A stretch of 64,000 bases of DNA from CAIWHR01 sp963813415 (GTDB lineage: Bacteria; Pseudomonadota; Gammaproteobacteria; Burkholderiales; Casimicrobiaceae). Both the position numbers and the translations under genes were made by a program. Below, in pieces: positions 50,868 through 58,646 of the stretch. Below the pieces are notes generated by a model. The model did no database searches. It was not told the origin of the DNA and was given only the letters and a program-made list of their open reading frames with translations. The stretch is from assembly GCA_963813415.1 (NCBI GenBank), contig CAWEYW010000015.1, forward strand, positions 62,001-126,000. The letters run 5' to 3'. Position 1 is the stretch's first letter. Each line of letters begins with the position of its first letter.

Positions 50868-51534
50868 GCCCACGGAAGCGGCGTCCCGTCGTGCGGGCGT
50901 CGCCGGGCTGTACGCGGTCACGCCCGACTGGACCGACACCGATCGCCTGGTGCGCGCGGTCGCGGCTGCCGTGCGTGGCGGTGCGCGCGTGGTGCAGTAT
51001 CGCAACAAGATTGCCGATGCGGCGCTGCGTCTCGTGCAGGCACGCGCACTGGCGCGCTCCCTCGAGGCTTCAGGTGCGCTCCTGATCGTCAACGACGATG
51101 CGCAGCTCGCTGCGGACGTCCGCGCCGACGGCGTGCACATCGGGGAGGAGGACGGTGCGCTCGCGGCGGCGCGGGCCCTGGTCGGTCCGAAGGCGCTCAT
51201 CGGCGTGTCGTGCTACGACGATCCGGCCCGCGCTCGCGCCGCCGTGCGCGAAGGCGCCGACTACGTCGCGTTCGGCAGTTTCTTCGCGTCCATGGTGAAG
51301 CCCGGCGCGCGGCGCGCCGACATCGCGCTGCTCGCCGAGGCGCAGGGGCTTGCCGTGCCGGTGGTTGCCATCGGTGGCATCGACGCCGTGAACGCCGCCG
51401 TGCTCCGCGATGCCGGCGCTGACGCCGTCGCAGTCATCTCGGCGGTATTCGCGGCAGGCGACGATCGCGCCATCGAAGCCGCTGCCCGCGCCATTGCTGC
51501 CGTCTTTCACACACCTGCGGGGCGAACTCCATGA
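50848..51534 (+). CDS. thiE: Thiamine-phosphate synthase
   Basis: TIM-barrel enzyme joining HMP-PP and thiazole phosphate to form TMP. About 228 residues, with LYAVTPDWTDTDRLV, ARVVQYRNKIAD, LIVNDDAQLAADVRADGVHIGEEDG, DYVAFGSFFASMVKPGA and VVAIGGIDAVNAAVLRDAGADAVAVISAVF. The ATG overlapping the thiD 3' end was chosen. Its stop overlaps hemL by ATGA. Confidence 0.94.
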   Translation: MLAATTEPTEAASRRAGVAGLYAVTPDWTDTDRLVRAVAAAVRGGARVVQYRNKIADAALRLVQARALARSLEASGALLIVNDDAQLAADVRADGVHIGEEDGALAAARALVGPKALIGVSCYDDPARARAAVREGADYVAFGSFFASMVKPGARRADIALLAEAQGLAVPVVAIGGIDAVNAAVLRDAGADAVAVISAVFAAGDDRAIEAAARAIAAVFHTPAGRTP

Positions 51535-52808
51535 GCCGCAACGACGAACTCTTCCTGCGTGCGCAGCGCACCATTCCGGCCGGCGTGAACTCGCCCGTGC
51601 GCGCGTTCCGCTCCGTGGGCGGCACGCCGCGATTCTTCGTGCGTGGGCAGGGCGCGTACCTGTGGGACGCCGACGGCACGCGCTACATCGATTACGTGGG
51701 CTCGTGGGGCCCGGCAATCCTGGGGCACGCGCACCGCGACGTCGTGCGCGCGGTGCAGGAGACGGCGGCGAACGGCCTTTCGTTCGGCGCGCCGACGGAG
51801 CTCGAGATCGAGCTTGCGGAGACGCTGTGCGCACGCGTCCCGTCGATGGACATGGTGCGCCTGGTCTCGTCGGGCACCGAAGCGACGATGTCGGCGCTGC
51901 GGCTCGCACGCGGCTTCACCGGACGCAGCAAGATCGTGAAGTTCGAAGGCTGCTATCACGGCCACGGTGACAGCCTGCTCGTGAAGGCGGGCTCGGGTGC
52001 GCTGACGTTCGGCCAACCTTCGTCGGCCGGGGTACCGCCGGCGATCGCCAACGAGACCATCGTGCTGCCGTACAACGATCTCGACGCGGTGGAGGCGGCG
52101 TTCCGTGCGGAGGCCGACGGCATCGCGTGCATCATCGTCGAGCCGGTGGTGGGCAACATGAACCTGATCGCGCCCGCCCCGGGATTCCTGCAGCGCCTGC
52201 GCGACGTGTGCGACCGCTTCGGCGCGCTGCTGATCTTCGACGAGGTGATGACCGGCTTCCGCGTCCATCCGCAGGGCGCGCAGGGCCTGTACGGGATCAC
52301 GCCCGACCTCACCACGCTCGGCAAGGTCATCGGCGGTGGCATGCCCGTCGGTGCCTTCGGCGGCCGGCGTGTCGTCATGGAGCAGATCGCGCCGCTCGGC
52401 CCCGTCTACCAGGCGGGCACGCTCTCGGGTAATCCCGTTGCCGTGGCAGCGGGCCTTGCAACGCTGCGCGCGATCGCCGCGCCCGGTTTCTACGAGCGGC
52501 TCTCGATGCACACGCTGGCGCTGATGGACGGGCTCGAGGATGCGGCGCGCGCGGCCGGCGTGCCGTTCAGCGCACAGGCGATCGGCGGCATGTTCGGCAT
52601 CTATTTCGCGGAGCGCGTGCCCGCTACCTACGACGCGGTCATGGCCACCGACAAGGCGCGCTTCAACCGTTTCTTCCACGCCATGCTGGAGCGCGGCGTG
52701 TATCTCGCACCTTCGGCCTTCGAAGCCGGCTTCGTGTCGGCCGCGCACACGCCGGAAATCATCGCCGAAACCTTGCGCATCGCCGACGGCTGTTTCCGCG
52801 CGCTCTGA
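51531..52808 (+). CDS. hemL: Glutamate-1-semialdehyde 2,1-aminomutase
   Basis: PLP enzyme making 5-aminolevulinate, the tetrapyrrole precursor, in the C5 pathway. The 425-residue protein has PAGVNSPVRAFRSVGGTPRFF, SSGTEATMSALRLARGFTGR, KFEGCYHGHGDSLL, LIFDEVMTGFRV and the PLP Lys in TLGKVIGGGMPVGAFGG. Translationally coupled to thiE; the thiD-thiE-hemL string is common in betaproteobacteria. Confidence 0.97.
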   Translation: MSRNDELFLRAQRTIPAGVNSPVRAFRSVGGTPRFFVRGQGAYLWDADGTRYIDYVGSWGPAILGHAHRDVVRAVQETAANGLSFGAPTELEIELAETLCARVPSMDMVRLVSSGTEATMSALRLARGFTGRSKIVKFEGCYHGHGDSLLVKAGSGALTFGQPSSAGVPPAIANETIVLPYNDLDAVEAAFRAEADGIACIIVEPVVGNMNLIAPAPGFLQRLRDVCDRFGALLIFDEVMTGFRVHPQGAQGLYGITPDLTTLGKVIGGGMPVGAFGGRRVVMEQIAPLGPVYQAGTLSGNPVAVAAGLATLRAIAAPGFYERLSMHTLALMDGLEDAARAAGVPFSAQAIGGMFGIYFAERVPATYDAVMATDKARFNRFFHAMLERGVYLAPSAFEAGFVSAAHTPEIIAETLRIADGCFRAL

Positions 52809-52885
52809 AGCGATGCGTCGGCGAGAGGGGCCGACGCGTGAGGTCTCGCCGATGGTGTCCCGGCGTGCGCAGCCCGCAGTCCGCG

Positions 52886-52891
52886 TATAAC
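52886..52891 (+). promoter_or_regulatory. -10-like TATAAC before TPR-GT41 copy 2
   Basis: TATAAC ends eight bases before the proposed ATG, so the transcript would be leaderless or nearly so. No -35 was seen. Confidence 0.3.
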
Positions 52892-52899
52892 CTTTGGCG

Positions 52900-54600
52900 A
52901 TGACTTCAGCAAAGGAGTGGGCAAGCCGGGGGACGCGCCTCCTCGCCGCCGGCGCCTTCGGCGAGGCGCAGCAATGCTTCGAAAGCGCGATCCGTCTCGA
53001 GCCGCGCCACAGCACGCACTGGGCGCTTCTCGGCAAATGCCAGGCGATGCTCGCGGGCTACCATGCCGCGGAGGAGGCGCTCGCCAGGGCATGCAGTCTC
53101 GATCCGCGAGCCGCCTTTCCGTACGTGTGGCTCGGTCACGCGCTGCGCGAGCAAAACAGGCCGGATGCAGCCGTTGCCGCGTTCGAACGCGCGGCGGCAC
53201 TGGAACCGGACAACGTGAACGCTGCGATCGGCGCCGCCCTGGTGATGCCGGTGGTTTATCGGGACCTGGCGGAAATCGATCGTTGGCGCGAACGATACCG
53301 CGCCGGCCTCGAACGGCTGCTCGCCGACACGGCATGCGCACCCGGATGGGCGCGATCCATACTCAAGCTCGAGTGGAGCAATTTCTATCTCGCCTATCAG
53401 GGCGGCAATGATCGCCAGCTGCAGGCCGCGTACAGCGACTTCATCGCCGGGCTGCTGGCGCGGATCGTTCCGGAATGGCAGGCCGACATCAGGTCGGCGC
53501 GGCCACCGGACCGCAGGATCCATGTTGGTTTCGTGTCGTCACACCTGCGCAACCACACCGTCGCCGATTACTTCGGCGCGTGGATCACCGACCTCCCTCG
53601 CGACCGCTTCCATGTGGCGGCGTACTACACGGGCCACGGGAGCGGCGCACGCACGGAGGAATTCCGGGCGGCGGCGGACCACTTCGAGCAGTTGCCCGAT
53701 GACGTGCACCGGATTGCATCGGTGCTGCGCGCGCAGAATCTGGACGTGATCGTGTATCCCGACGTGGGGATGTCGCCGCTCGACCAGCTGCTCTGCAATC
53801 TGCGTCTTGCGCGGACGCAACTCGCCGCATGGGGTCATCCGGTGACCACCGGCAGTCGCCACATCGATGCGTATCTGTCATGTGCGGAGATGGAGCCGGA
53901 AAATGCCCACGACCACTATCGGGAGGAACTGCTGCTGCTTCCGGGCATCGGCGTCAACTATCGTGCGCCGCGCGCCCCGGGTGCGGCGGATCGCGCGCAG
54001 TTCAGGCTGTCCCCCGGTTCCCACGTGTACGCCTGTCCCCAGTCGCTGTTCAAAATTCATCCCGCTACCGACCCGCTTTTTCTGGACATCATGGAACAGG
54101 ACGCGCGTGCGGTGCTCGTGTTCGTCGCGGCGCCGTCCAAGGGCCAGACGGATGCCTTCATCGGTCGGATCACCGGAGGCATGGCACGCCGAGGAATCGC
54201 GATGCGCAACCAGATCAAATTCCTCCCGAACCTCCCCCATGATGCGTTCCTCGGCTTGCTTGGCGTGGCCGACGTGATGATCGACGCCCTGCACTGGAGC
54301 GGCGGCCGTACGGCCCTCGATGCGCTATCGGCAGGATTGCCCATCGTGACCCTGCCCGGAGCACAGATGCGCAGCCGGCAATCGGCCGCCATGCTGCGCA
54401 TCATCGGACTCGAGGAGCTGATCGCGGGCAGCGCGGAGGATTACGTGTCGAAGGGCCTGCGCATCGCGGGAGATCGCGCGTATCGTTCCATGCTGTCGGC
54501 ACGTATCCGGGAAGGACTTCCGAAGCTGTTCGGTCGGCACGAGCCCATCGCGGCGCTTGCTGCAGCGATCGAGCGCATCCATCGGCAACGCGCCCCCTGA
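52900..54600 (+). CDS. TPR protein with GT41 O-GlcNAc-transferase-like domain (copy 2)
   Basis: About 566 residues. A short TPR region (residues ~5-130) precedes a GT41-type domain with IHVGFVSSHLRNHTVADYFGAWI (His kept), LDVIVYPDVGMSPLDQLLCNLRLARTQLAAWGHPVTTGSRHIDAYLS, YACPQSLFKIHPATDPLFLDIM (Lys kept) and ALHWSGGRTALDALSAGLPIVTLPG. The PDVGM...WGHPVTTGS form recalls the branch that includes HMW1C-like enzymes. The target is unknown. It lies between hemL and the type II secretion operon, 489 bases before gspE. ATG was preferred to a TTG two codons earlier. Confidence 0.85.
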   Translation: MTSAKEWASRGTRLLAAGAFGEAQQCFESAIRLEPRHSTHWALLGKCQAMLAGYHAAEEALARACSLDPRAAFPYVWLGHALREQNRPDAAVAAFERAAALEPDNVNAAIGAALVMPVVYRDLAEIDRWRERYRAGLERLLADTACAPGWARSILKLEWSNFYLAYQGGNDRQLQAAYSDFIAGLLARIVPEWQADIRSARPPDRRIHVGFVSSHLRNHTVADYFGAWITDLPRDRFHVAAYYTGHGSGARTEEFRAAADHFEQLPDDVHRIASVLRAQNLDVIVYPDVGMSPLDQLLCNLRLARTQLAAWGHPVTTGSRHIDAYLSCAEMEPENAHDHYREELLLLPGIGVNYRAPRAPGAADRAQFRLSPGSHVYACPQSLFKIHPATDPLFLDIMEQDARAVLVFVAAPSKGQTDAFIGRITGGMARRGIAMRNQIKFLPNLPHDAFLGLLGVADVMIDALHWSGGRTALDALSAGLPIVTLPGAQMRSRQSAAMLRIIGLEELIAGSAEDYVSKGLRIAGDRAYRSMLSARIREGLPKLFGRHEPIAALAAAIERIHRQRAP

Positions 54601-55033
54601 GCCCGGTGTGGCGCACGGCGCGAGCTTACGCCCCGGCGCACAACAACCCTGGCGCCATGCAACGTGGACAACGAGTTGCCCAAGACGGTGACCGAGTTCC
54701 GAAGGGCGATGGAATTCCGCCTGACGCCACCATGCCGAAGCGCACCTTGCGCAGGGAAATCCGTCACGGGCGACCGTGCGGCGTGGTACCCGCGCATGCG
54801 TGTGTTTCACCAAGGCACGTTCGGCGACTGATCGCCTGTGATCGCTCGTGTCGGCAGCGATTTGCAGGCCGCCGTCCGCGCTCACCTGGAGACGTTCCGG
54901 CGGTATGCATCAGGAATCGTCGTGATGTGGCGACAGGCGGGGGTCGCGTCGTGCACTGGCGACAGGTGCGTCTGAAATGCGTTGCAGCGCTTCGATCCGC
55001 GTTGCTATCCTGAGCTTCGCTACCTCGCCATGC

Positions 55034-55039
55034 TATGAT
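55034..55039 (+). promoter_or_regulatory. -10-like TATGAT of the type II secretion operon
   Basis: TATGAT about 50 bases before the gspE GTG, within the only AT-rich patch of the region. The -35 is not clear. Confidence 0.45.
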
Positions 55040-55059
55040 TATCGATTAATTTTTAGGCA

Positions 55060-55078
55060 GTCGATGCCGCCCATCGAC
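55060..55078 (+). promoter_or_regulatory. Hairpin in the gspE leader
   Basis: GTCGATG and CATCGAC form a perfect 7-bp stem with a 5-base loop, ending 11 bases before the gspE start codon. It would be the first structure in the mRNA and covers the place where a ribosome site is expected. It may control translation or be a protein-binding site. Confidence 0.4.
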
Positions 55079-55089
55079 TCTGCGCAAAC

Positions 55090-56790
55090 GTGAACGCGCC
55101 TGTCCACAAACGTCTTGGTGAGCTGCTGATCGAGCGCGGAAAGCTCGATCCGGCCGGGCTCGAGCGCGCGCTCCGGTTGCAGCAGGAAAGCACCGACAAG
55201 CTCGGCAGCCTGCTCGTGACCCTCGGCCTGTGCGCGCAGCGCGACGTTGCGGAAGCGCTCGCGGTGCAGCTCGGCCTGCCGCTCGTCGAGCCGTCCGGGT
55301 ATCCGGAATTTCCCATTCTCGAAGAACGCATCTCGGCGCGCTTCCTGCGCGAGGCGCGTGCGCTGCCGGTGCGCGAGGACGAGCGCGAGCTCGCCCTCGC
55401 CATGGCCGATCCCACCGACGATTACACGATCAGCGCGTTCCGCATGGTGACGGGCCGCGAGGTCCGACCCCTGGTCGCGATTCCCACCGAGCTCGATGCG
55501 GCGCTCGAGCGGCTCTACGGTGCGGGCAAGTCCGCGCTCGGCCAGATCGTCGGCGACGTGGAGCAGCGCGTCGACGATCTCGCGTTCGATGCGGACGTCC
55601 AGCAGCTCAAGGATCTTGCTTCCGAGGCGCCGGTCATCCGCCTGGTATCGCTGATCATCACCAATGCCCTCGAGATGCGCGCTTCCGACATCCACATCGA
55701 GCCGTTCGAGAACCGGCTCGTGGTGCGCTACCGGATCGACGGCGTGCTGCACGAGGTGGAGTCGCCGCCGCGCCGCTTCTCGGCGGCGGTGATCTCGCGC
55801 ATCAAGATCATGGCCAACCTCGACATCGCCGAGCGGCGGCTGCCGCAGGACGGGCGCATCCGCCTGCGTGTGCAGGGCAAGGAGATCGACCTGCGCGTGT
55901 CGACCGTGCCGACCATGCACGGGGAATCCGTCGTCATGCGGATCCTCGACAAGGGCGGCGTCGCGCTCGACTTCAAGCGTCTCGGCTTCGAGGACGACAC
56001 CCTCAAGGCGTTCCTCGACGTGCTCATGGAGCCCCACGGCATCCTGCTCGTGACCGGCCCGACCGGTTCCGGCAAGACGACGACGCTGTACACGGCGCTC
56101 GAGCGGCTCAACCAGCCCGACGTGAAGATCCTCACGGTCGAGGATCCGGTCGAGTACCAGATGCCCGGCATCAACCAGATCCAGGTGAAGCCGCAGATCG
56201 ATCTCACCTTCGCCAACGCGCTGCGCTCCATCGTCCGGCAGGACCCGGACGTGATCATGATCGGCGAGATCCGCGACCTGGAGACCGCACAGATCGCGGT
56301 GCAGTCGGCGCTGACCGGGCACCTGGTGCTGTCGACCGTGCACACCAACGACGCGGCGTCGACGGTCAACCGTCTGCTCGACATGGGTGTCGAGGATTAC
56401 CTCCTCACGTCGACCGTCATCGGCATCCTCGCGCAACGCCTGGTGCGCACCCTGTGCGTGCATTGCAAGGAGCCGTACACTGCGCTCCCCGAGCTCGTCG
56501 AGCAGTTCGATCTCCAGCGCGTCGCGCCGCCCGGCCCCATCACGCTGCATCGCGCCAAGGGCTGTCCGCAGTGTGCGCAAACCGGCTACAGCGGACGGAT
56601 GAGCATCCTCGAGATGCTGCCCATGACCGACCCGCTGCGCAGCCTGGTGATGAAGCACGCCACTTCCACGGACCTGCGCAACGAGGCGATCCGCGGCGGC
56701 ATGCGCACGATGTACGAGGACGGACTGCGCAAGGCCGTGCGCGGCGTCACCACGTTCGAGGAAGTGCTGCGCGTCACGCGCGAGTCCTGA
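55090..56790 (+). CDS. gspE: Type II secretion ATPase GspE
   Basis: Hexameric cytoplasmic ATPase powering pseudopilus assembly. The 566-residue protein starts at GTG. The N-terminal domain (LGELLIERGKLDPAGLERALRLQQ) binds the GspL side. The ATPase part has Walker A GPTGSGKTTTLYTALE near residue 323, the Asp box TVEDPVEYQMPGINQIQ, Walker B DPDVIMIGEIRD near 385 and the His box LTGHLVLSTVHTNDA. A zinc tetracysteine (CVHCKE near 455, CPQC near 495) marks GspE over PilT. No Shine-Dalgarno is seen; a hairpin lies in front. Confidence 0.96.
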   Translation: MNAPVHKRLGELLIERGKLDPAGLERALRLQQESTDKLGSLLVTLGLCAQRDVAEALAVQLGLPLVEPSGYPEFPILEERISARFLREARALPVREDERELALAMADPTDDYTISAFRMVTGREVRPLVAIPTELDAALERLYGAGKSALGQIVGDVEQRVDDLAFDADVQQLKDLASEAPVIRLVSLIITNALEMRASDIHIEPFENRLVVRYRIDGVLHEVESPPRRFSAAVISRIKIMANLDIAERRLPQDGRIRLRVQGKEIDLRVSTVPTMHGESVVMRILDKGGVALDFKRLGFEDDTLKAFLDVLMEPHGILLVTGPTGSGKTTTLYTALERLNQPDVKILTVEDPVEYQMPGINQIQVKPQIDLTFANALRSIVRQDPDVIMIGEIRDLETAQIAVQSALTGHLVLSTVHTNDAASTVNRLLDMGVEDYLLTSTVIGILAQRLVRTLCVHCKEPYTALPELVEQFDLQRVAPPGPITLHRAKGCPQCAQTGYSGRMSILEMLPMTDPLRSLVMKHATSTDLRNEAIRGGMRTMYEDGLRKAVRGVTTFEEVLRVTRES

Positions 56791-56813
56791 GACACGCCGC
56801 GGAGACCAGCGCA

Positions 56814-58055
56814 ATGCCTCTCTACCATTACCGGGCCGTCGACGCCGCAGGCGCGGTTGCGATGGGCGAGCTCGAGGCCGCCAACGAGAGCGAGATCGTC
56901 GAGCGCCTGCGCGATCAGGGCATGCTGCCGATGCAGGTCGGGCCGGCAGCGGCGGGACGCGGGGCTGCCGTCACAACCGCGGGCGCGGCGCCGGCGCGCC
57001 GACCGTTCTGGCTTTCGAAGACCGTCACGCGCGACCAGGTCGGCAACCTCACGCGCGAGCTCGCGACGCTGCTGCGCGCCGGACTGCCGCTCGATCGCGC
57101 GCTGGAGCTCCTGATCCAGCTCGCGCCTTCGCCGGCGGTCGGTGCGCTGCTCCAAGGAATCCGCGACGAGGTGCGCGGCGGCAAGTCGCTGTCGCAGGCG
57201 CTGGATGCGCGCCGCGAGGTCTTCTCCCGGTTCTATGTGAACATCGTGCGTGCGGGCGAAGCGGGCGGCGCTCTCGGCGTGGTGCTCACGCGCCTCGCCG
57301 ACACCATGGAGCGCAACAAGGAACTGCGCGACAGCGTGACGGCGGCACTGATCTACCCGTCGATCCTCATCCTGGTCGCCGTGGCCTCGGTGATGGTGCT
57401 GCTCGTCTACGTCGTGCCGCAATTCGAGCAGACTTTCGCCCAGGCGGGCAAGGCGCTGCCCCTCGCGACGCAGATCGTTGTCGTCGTGGGTCGCTTCCTG
57501 CGCAGCTGGTGGTGGGCGCTGCTCGCCGGTATCGTGCTGTTCGTCATCGCCACACGCCGTCACCTGCGCCAACCCGCGGCGCGCCGGCGCTGGGATGGCC
57601 GCATGCTGCGCCTGCCGCTCATCGGCGATCTGCTGGTCAAGGTCGAGGTCGCGCGGTTCGCACGGACGTTGGCGACGCTGCTCGCCAACGGCGTCACGCT
57701 GCTCGCCGGCCTCGGCATCGTCAAGGAAACCCTGGGCAACGTGGTGCTCGCCGGCGCGCTCGATGGCGTCACGGCGCGGCTGCGCGAAGGCAAGGGCTTC
57801 GGGCGGCCGCTCGTCGAAACCGGGCTGTATCCGCGACTCGCGACGCAGATGATCCTCGTGGGCGAGGAGTCCGGGCGGCTCGAGGAAATGCTGACCCGCG
57901 TCGCCGAGGTCTATGACCGCGAGGTGCAGGTGTCCATCAAGCGCTTCCTCGCGATCCTCGAGCCGGTGCTGATCCTCAGTCTCGCGGTGATGATCGGGGG
58001 CATCGTGTTCTCGATCCTCCTCGGGGTCATGGGCATGAGCGAACTTGTGCAGTGA
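56814..58055 (+). CDS. gspF: Type II secretion inner-membrane platform protein GspF
   Basis: Polytopic platform protein around which the pseudopilus is assembled. About 413 residues: the N-terminal motif PLYHYRAVDAAGAVAMGELEA, then two repeated GspF domains, LTRELATLLRAGLPLDRALELLI and FARTLATLLANGVTLLAGLGIVKE, and three membrane spans (ILILVAVASVMVLLVYVVPQF, WWWALLAGIVLFVIA and PVLILSLAVMIGGIVFSILLGVM). The GGAG before the ATG is fair. Follows gspE by 23 bases. Confidence 0.96.
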   Translation: MPLYHYRAVDAAGAVAMGELEAANESEIVERLRDQGMLPMQVGPAAAGRGAAVTTAGAAPARRPFWLSKTVTRDQVGNLTRELATLLRAGLPLDRALELLIQLAPSPAVGALLQGIRDEVRGGKSLSQALDARREVFSRFYVNIVRAGEAGGALGVVLTRLADTMERNKELRDSVTAALIYPSILILVAVASVMVLLVYVVPQFEQTFAQAGKALPLATQIVVVVGRFLRSWWWALLAGIVLFVIATRRHLRQPAARRRWDGRMLRLPLIGDLLVKVEVARFARTLATLLANGVTLLAGLGIVKETLGNVVLAGALDGVTARLREGKGFGRPLVETGLYPRLATQMILVGEESGRLEEMLTRVAEVYDREVQVSIKRFLAILEPVLILSLAVMIGGIVFSILLGVMGMSELVQ

Positions 58056-58129
58056 CGGCAGTCTAAAGTCCGGCAACCGCCCAAAAGGCGCGCCTCGCGC
58101 GCGCTCCATCAAGAGCAAAGGAATTTGCC

Positions 58130-58585
58130 ATGCGTTCGACTTCCATCCGCCTTCGCGGCGCCACGGCGCGCCCCCGGCTGCAACGGGGCATGACGCTCAT
58201 CGAGATTCTGGTCGTGCTCGTCCTGATTGCCGTAGTGATGGGCGTGGTCGGCGGGAATTTCATCGGCAAGGGCGAGAAAGCCAAGGCCGACGCCGCGCGC
58301 ATCGAAATCGGCCAGATCGCGCAGGCTCTCGATCTCTACAAGCTCGAGGTTGGCCGCTATCCGACCACGCAGGAGGGCTTGCAGGCGCTGGTGCAGGCGC
58401 CCGCCGGGGCCAGCAACTGGAACGGCCCCTACTGGAAGAAGTCCAGCGTGCCGAAGGATCCGTGGGGCAACGAATACAAGTACGCCTCCCCAGGCAGCAC
58501 CGCCCCCTACGAGATCGTGTCGCTTGGCGCGGACGGCAAGGAAGGCGGCGAGGGGGTCGACAAGGACATCTCGAGCACGCAGTGA
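58130..58585 (+). CDS. gspG: Type II secretion major pseudopilin GspG
   Basis: Major subunit of the periplasmic pseudopilus. The 151-residue prepilin has the prepilin peptidase site RGMTLIEILVVLVLIAVVM (cleavage after Gly, Glu at mature position 5). The C-terminal GspG features are IAQALDLYKLEVGRYPTTQEGLQALV, DPWGNEYKYASPG and the calcium-loop region GADGKEGGEGVDKDI. AAAGGAAT lies eight bases before the ATG. The leader before the cleavage site is 20 residues long, on the long side. Confidence 0.97.
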   Translation: MRSTSIRLRGATARPRLQRGMTLIEILVVLVLIAVVMGVVGGNFIGKGEKAKADAARIEIGQIAQALDLYKLEVGRYPTTQEGLQALVQAPAGASNWNGPYWKKSSVPKDPWGNEYKYASPGSTAPYEIVSLGADGKEGGEGVDKDISSTQ

Positions 58586-58646
58586 TGCGCACGCGGTTGC
58601 CGGCGCCTGCCCCGCGCGCTACTGCCTGCTTCGTGGCGCTGAACGG

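Larger units (their letters stand above)
54601..55089. other. Intergenic region upstream of gspE
   Basis: Nearly 490 bases without a convincing gene; open frames here are short, Arg-rich and lack starts with ribosome sites. Toward its right end the base composition becomes AT-richer (ATGATTATCGATTAATTTTT), as expected of a promoter. A 7-bp hairpin lies just before gspE. No RNA gene or known regulator site was recognised. Confidence 0.5.

Noticed and set aside
54606..55013. Open frame of 135 codons before gspE
   Set aside because: Arg-rich, no ribosome site, no resemblance to any family; it probably reflects only high GC content.
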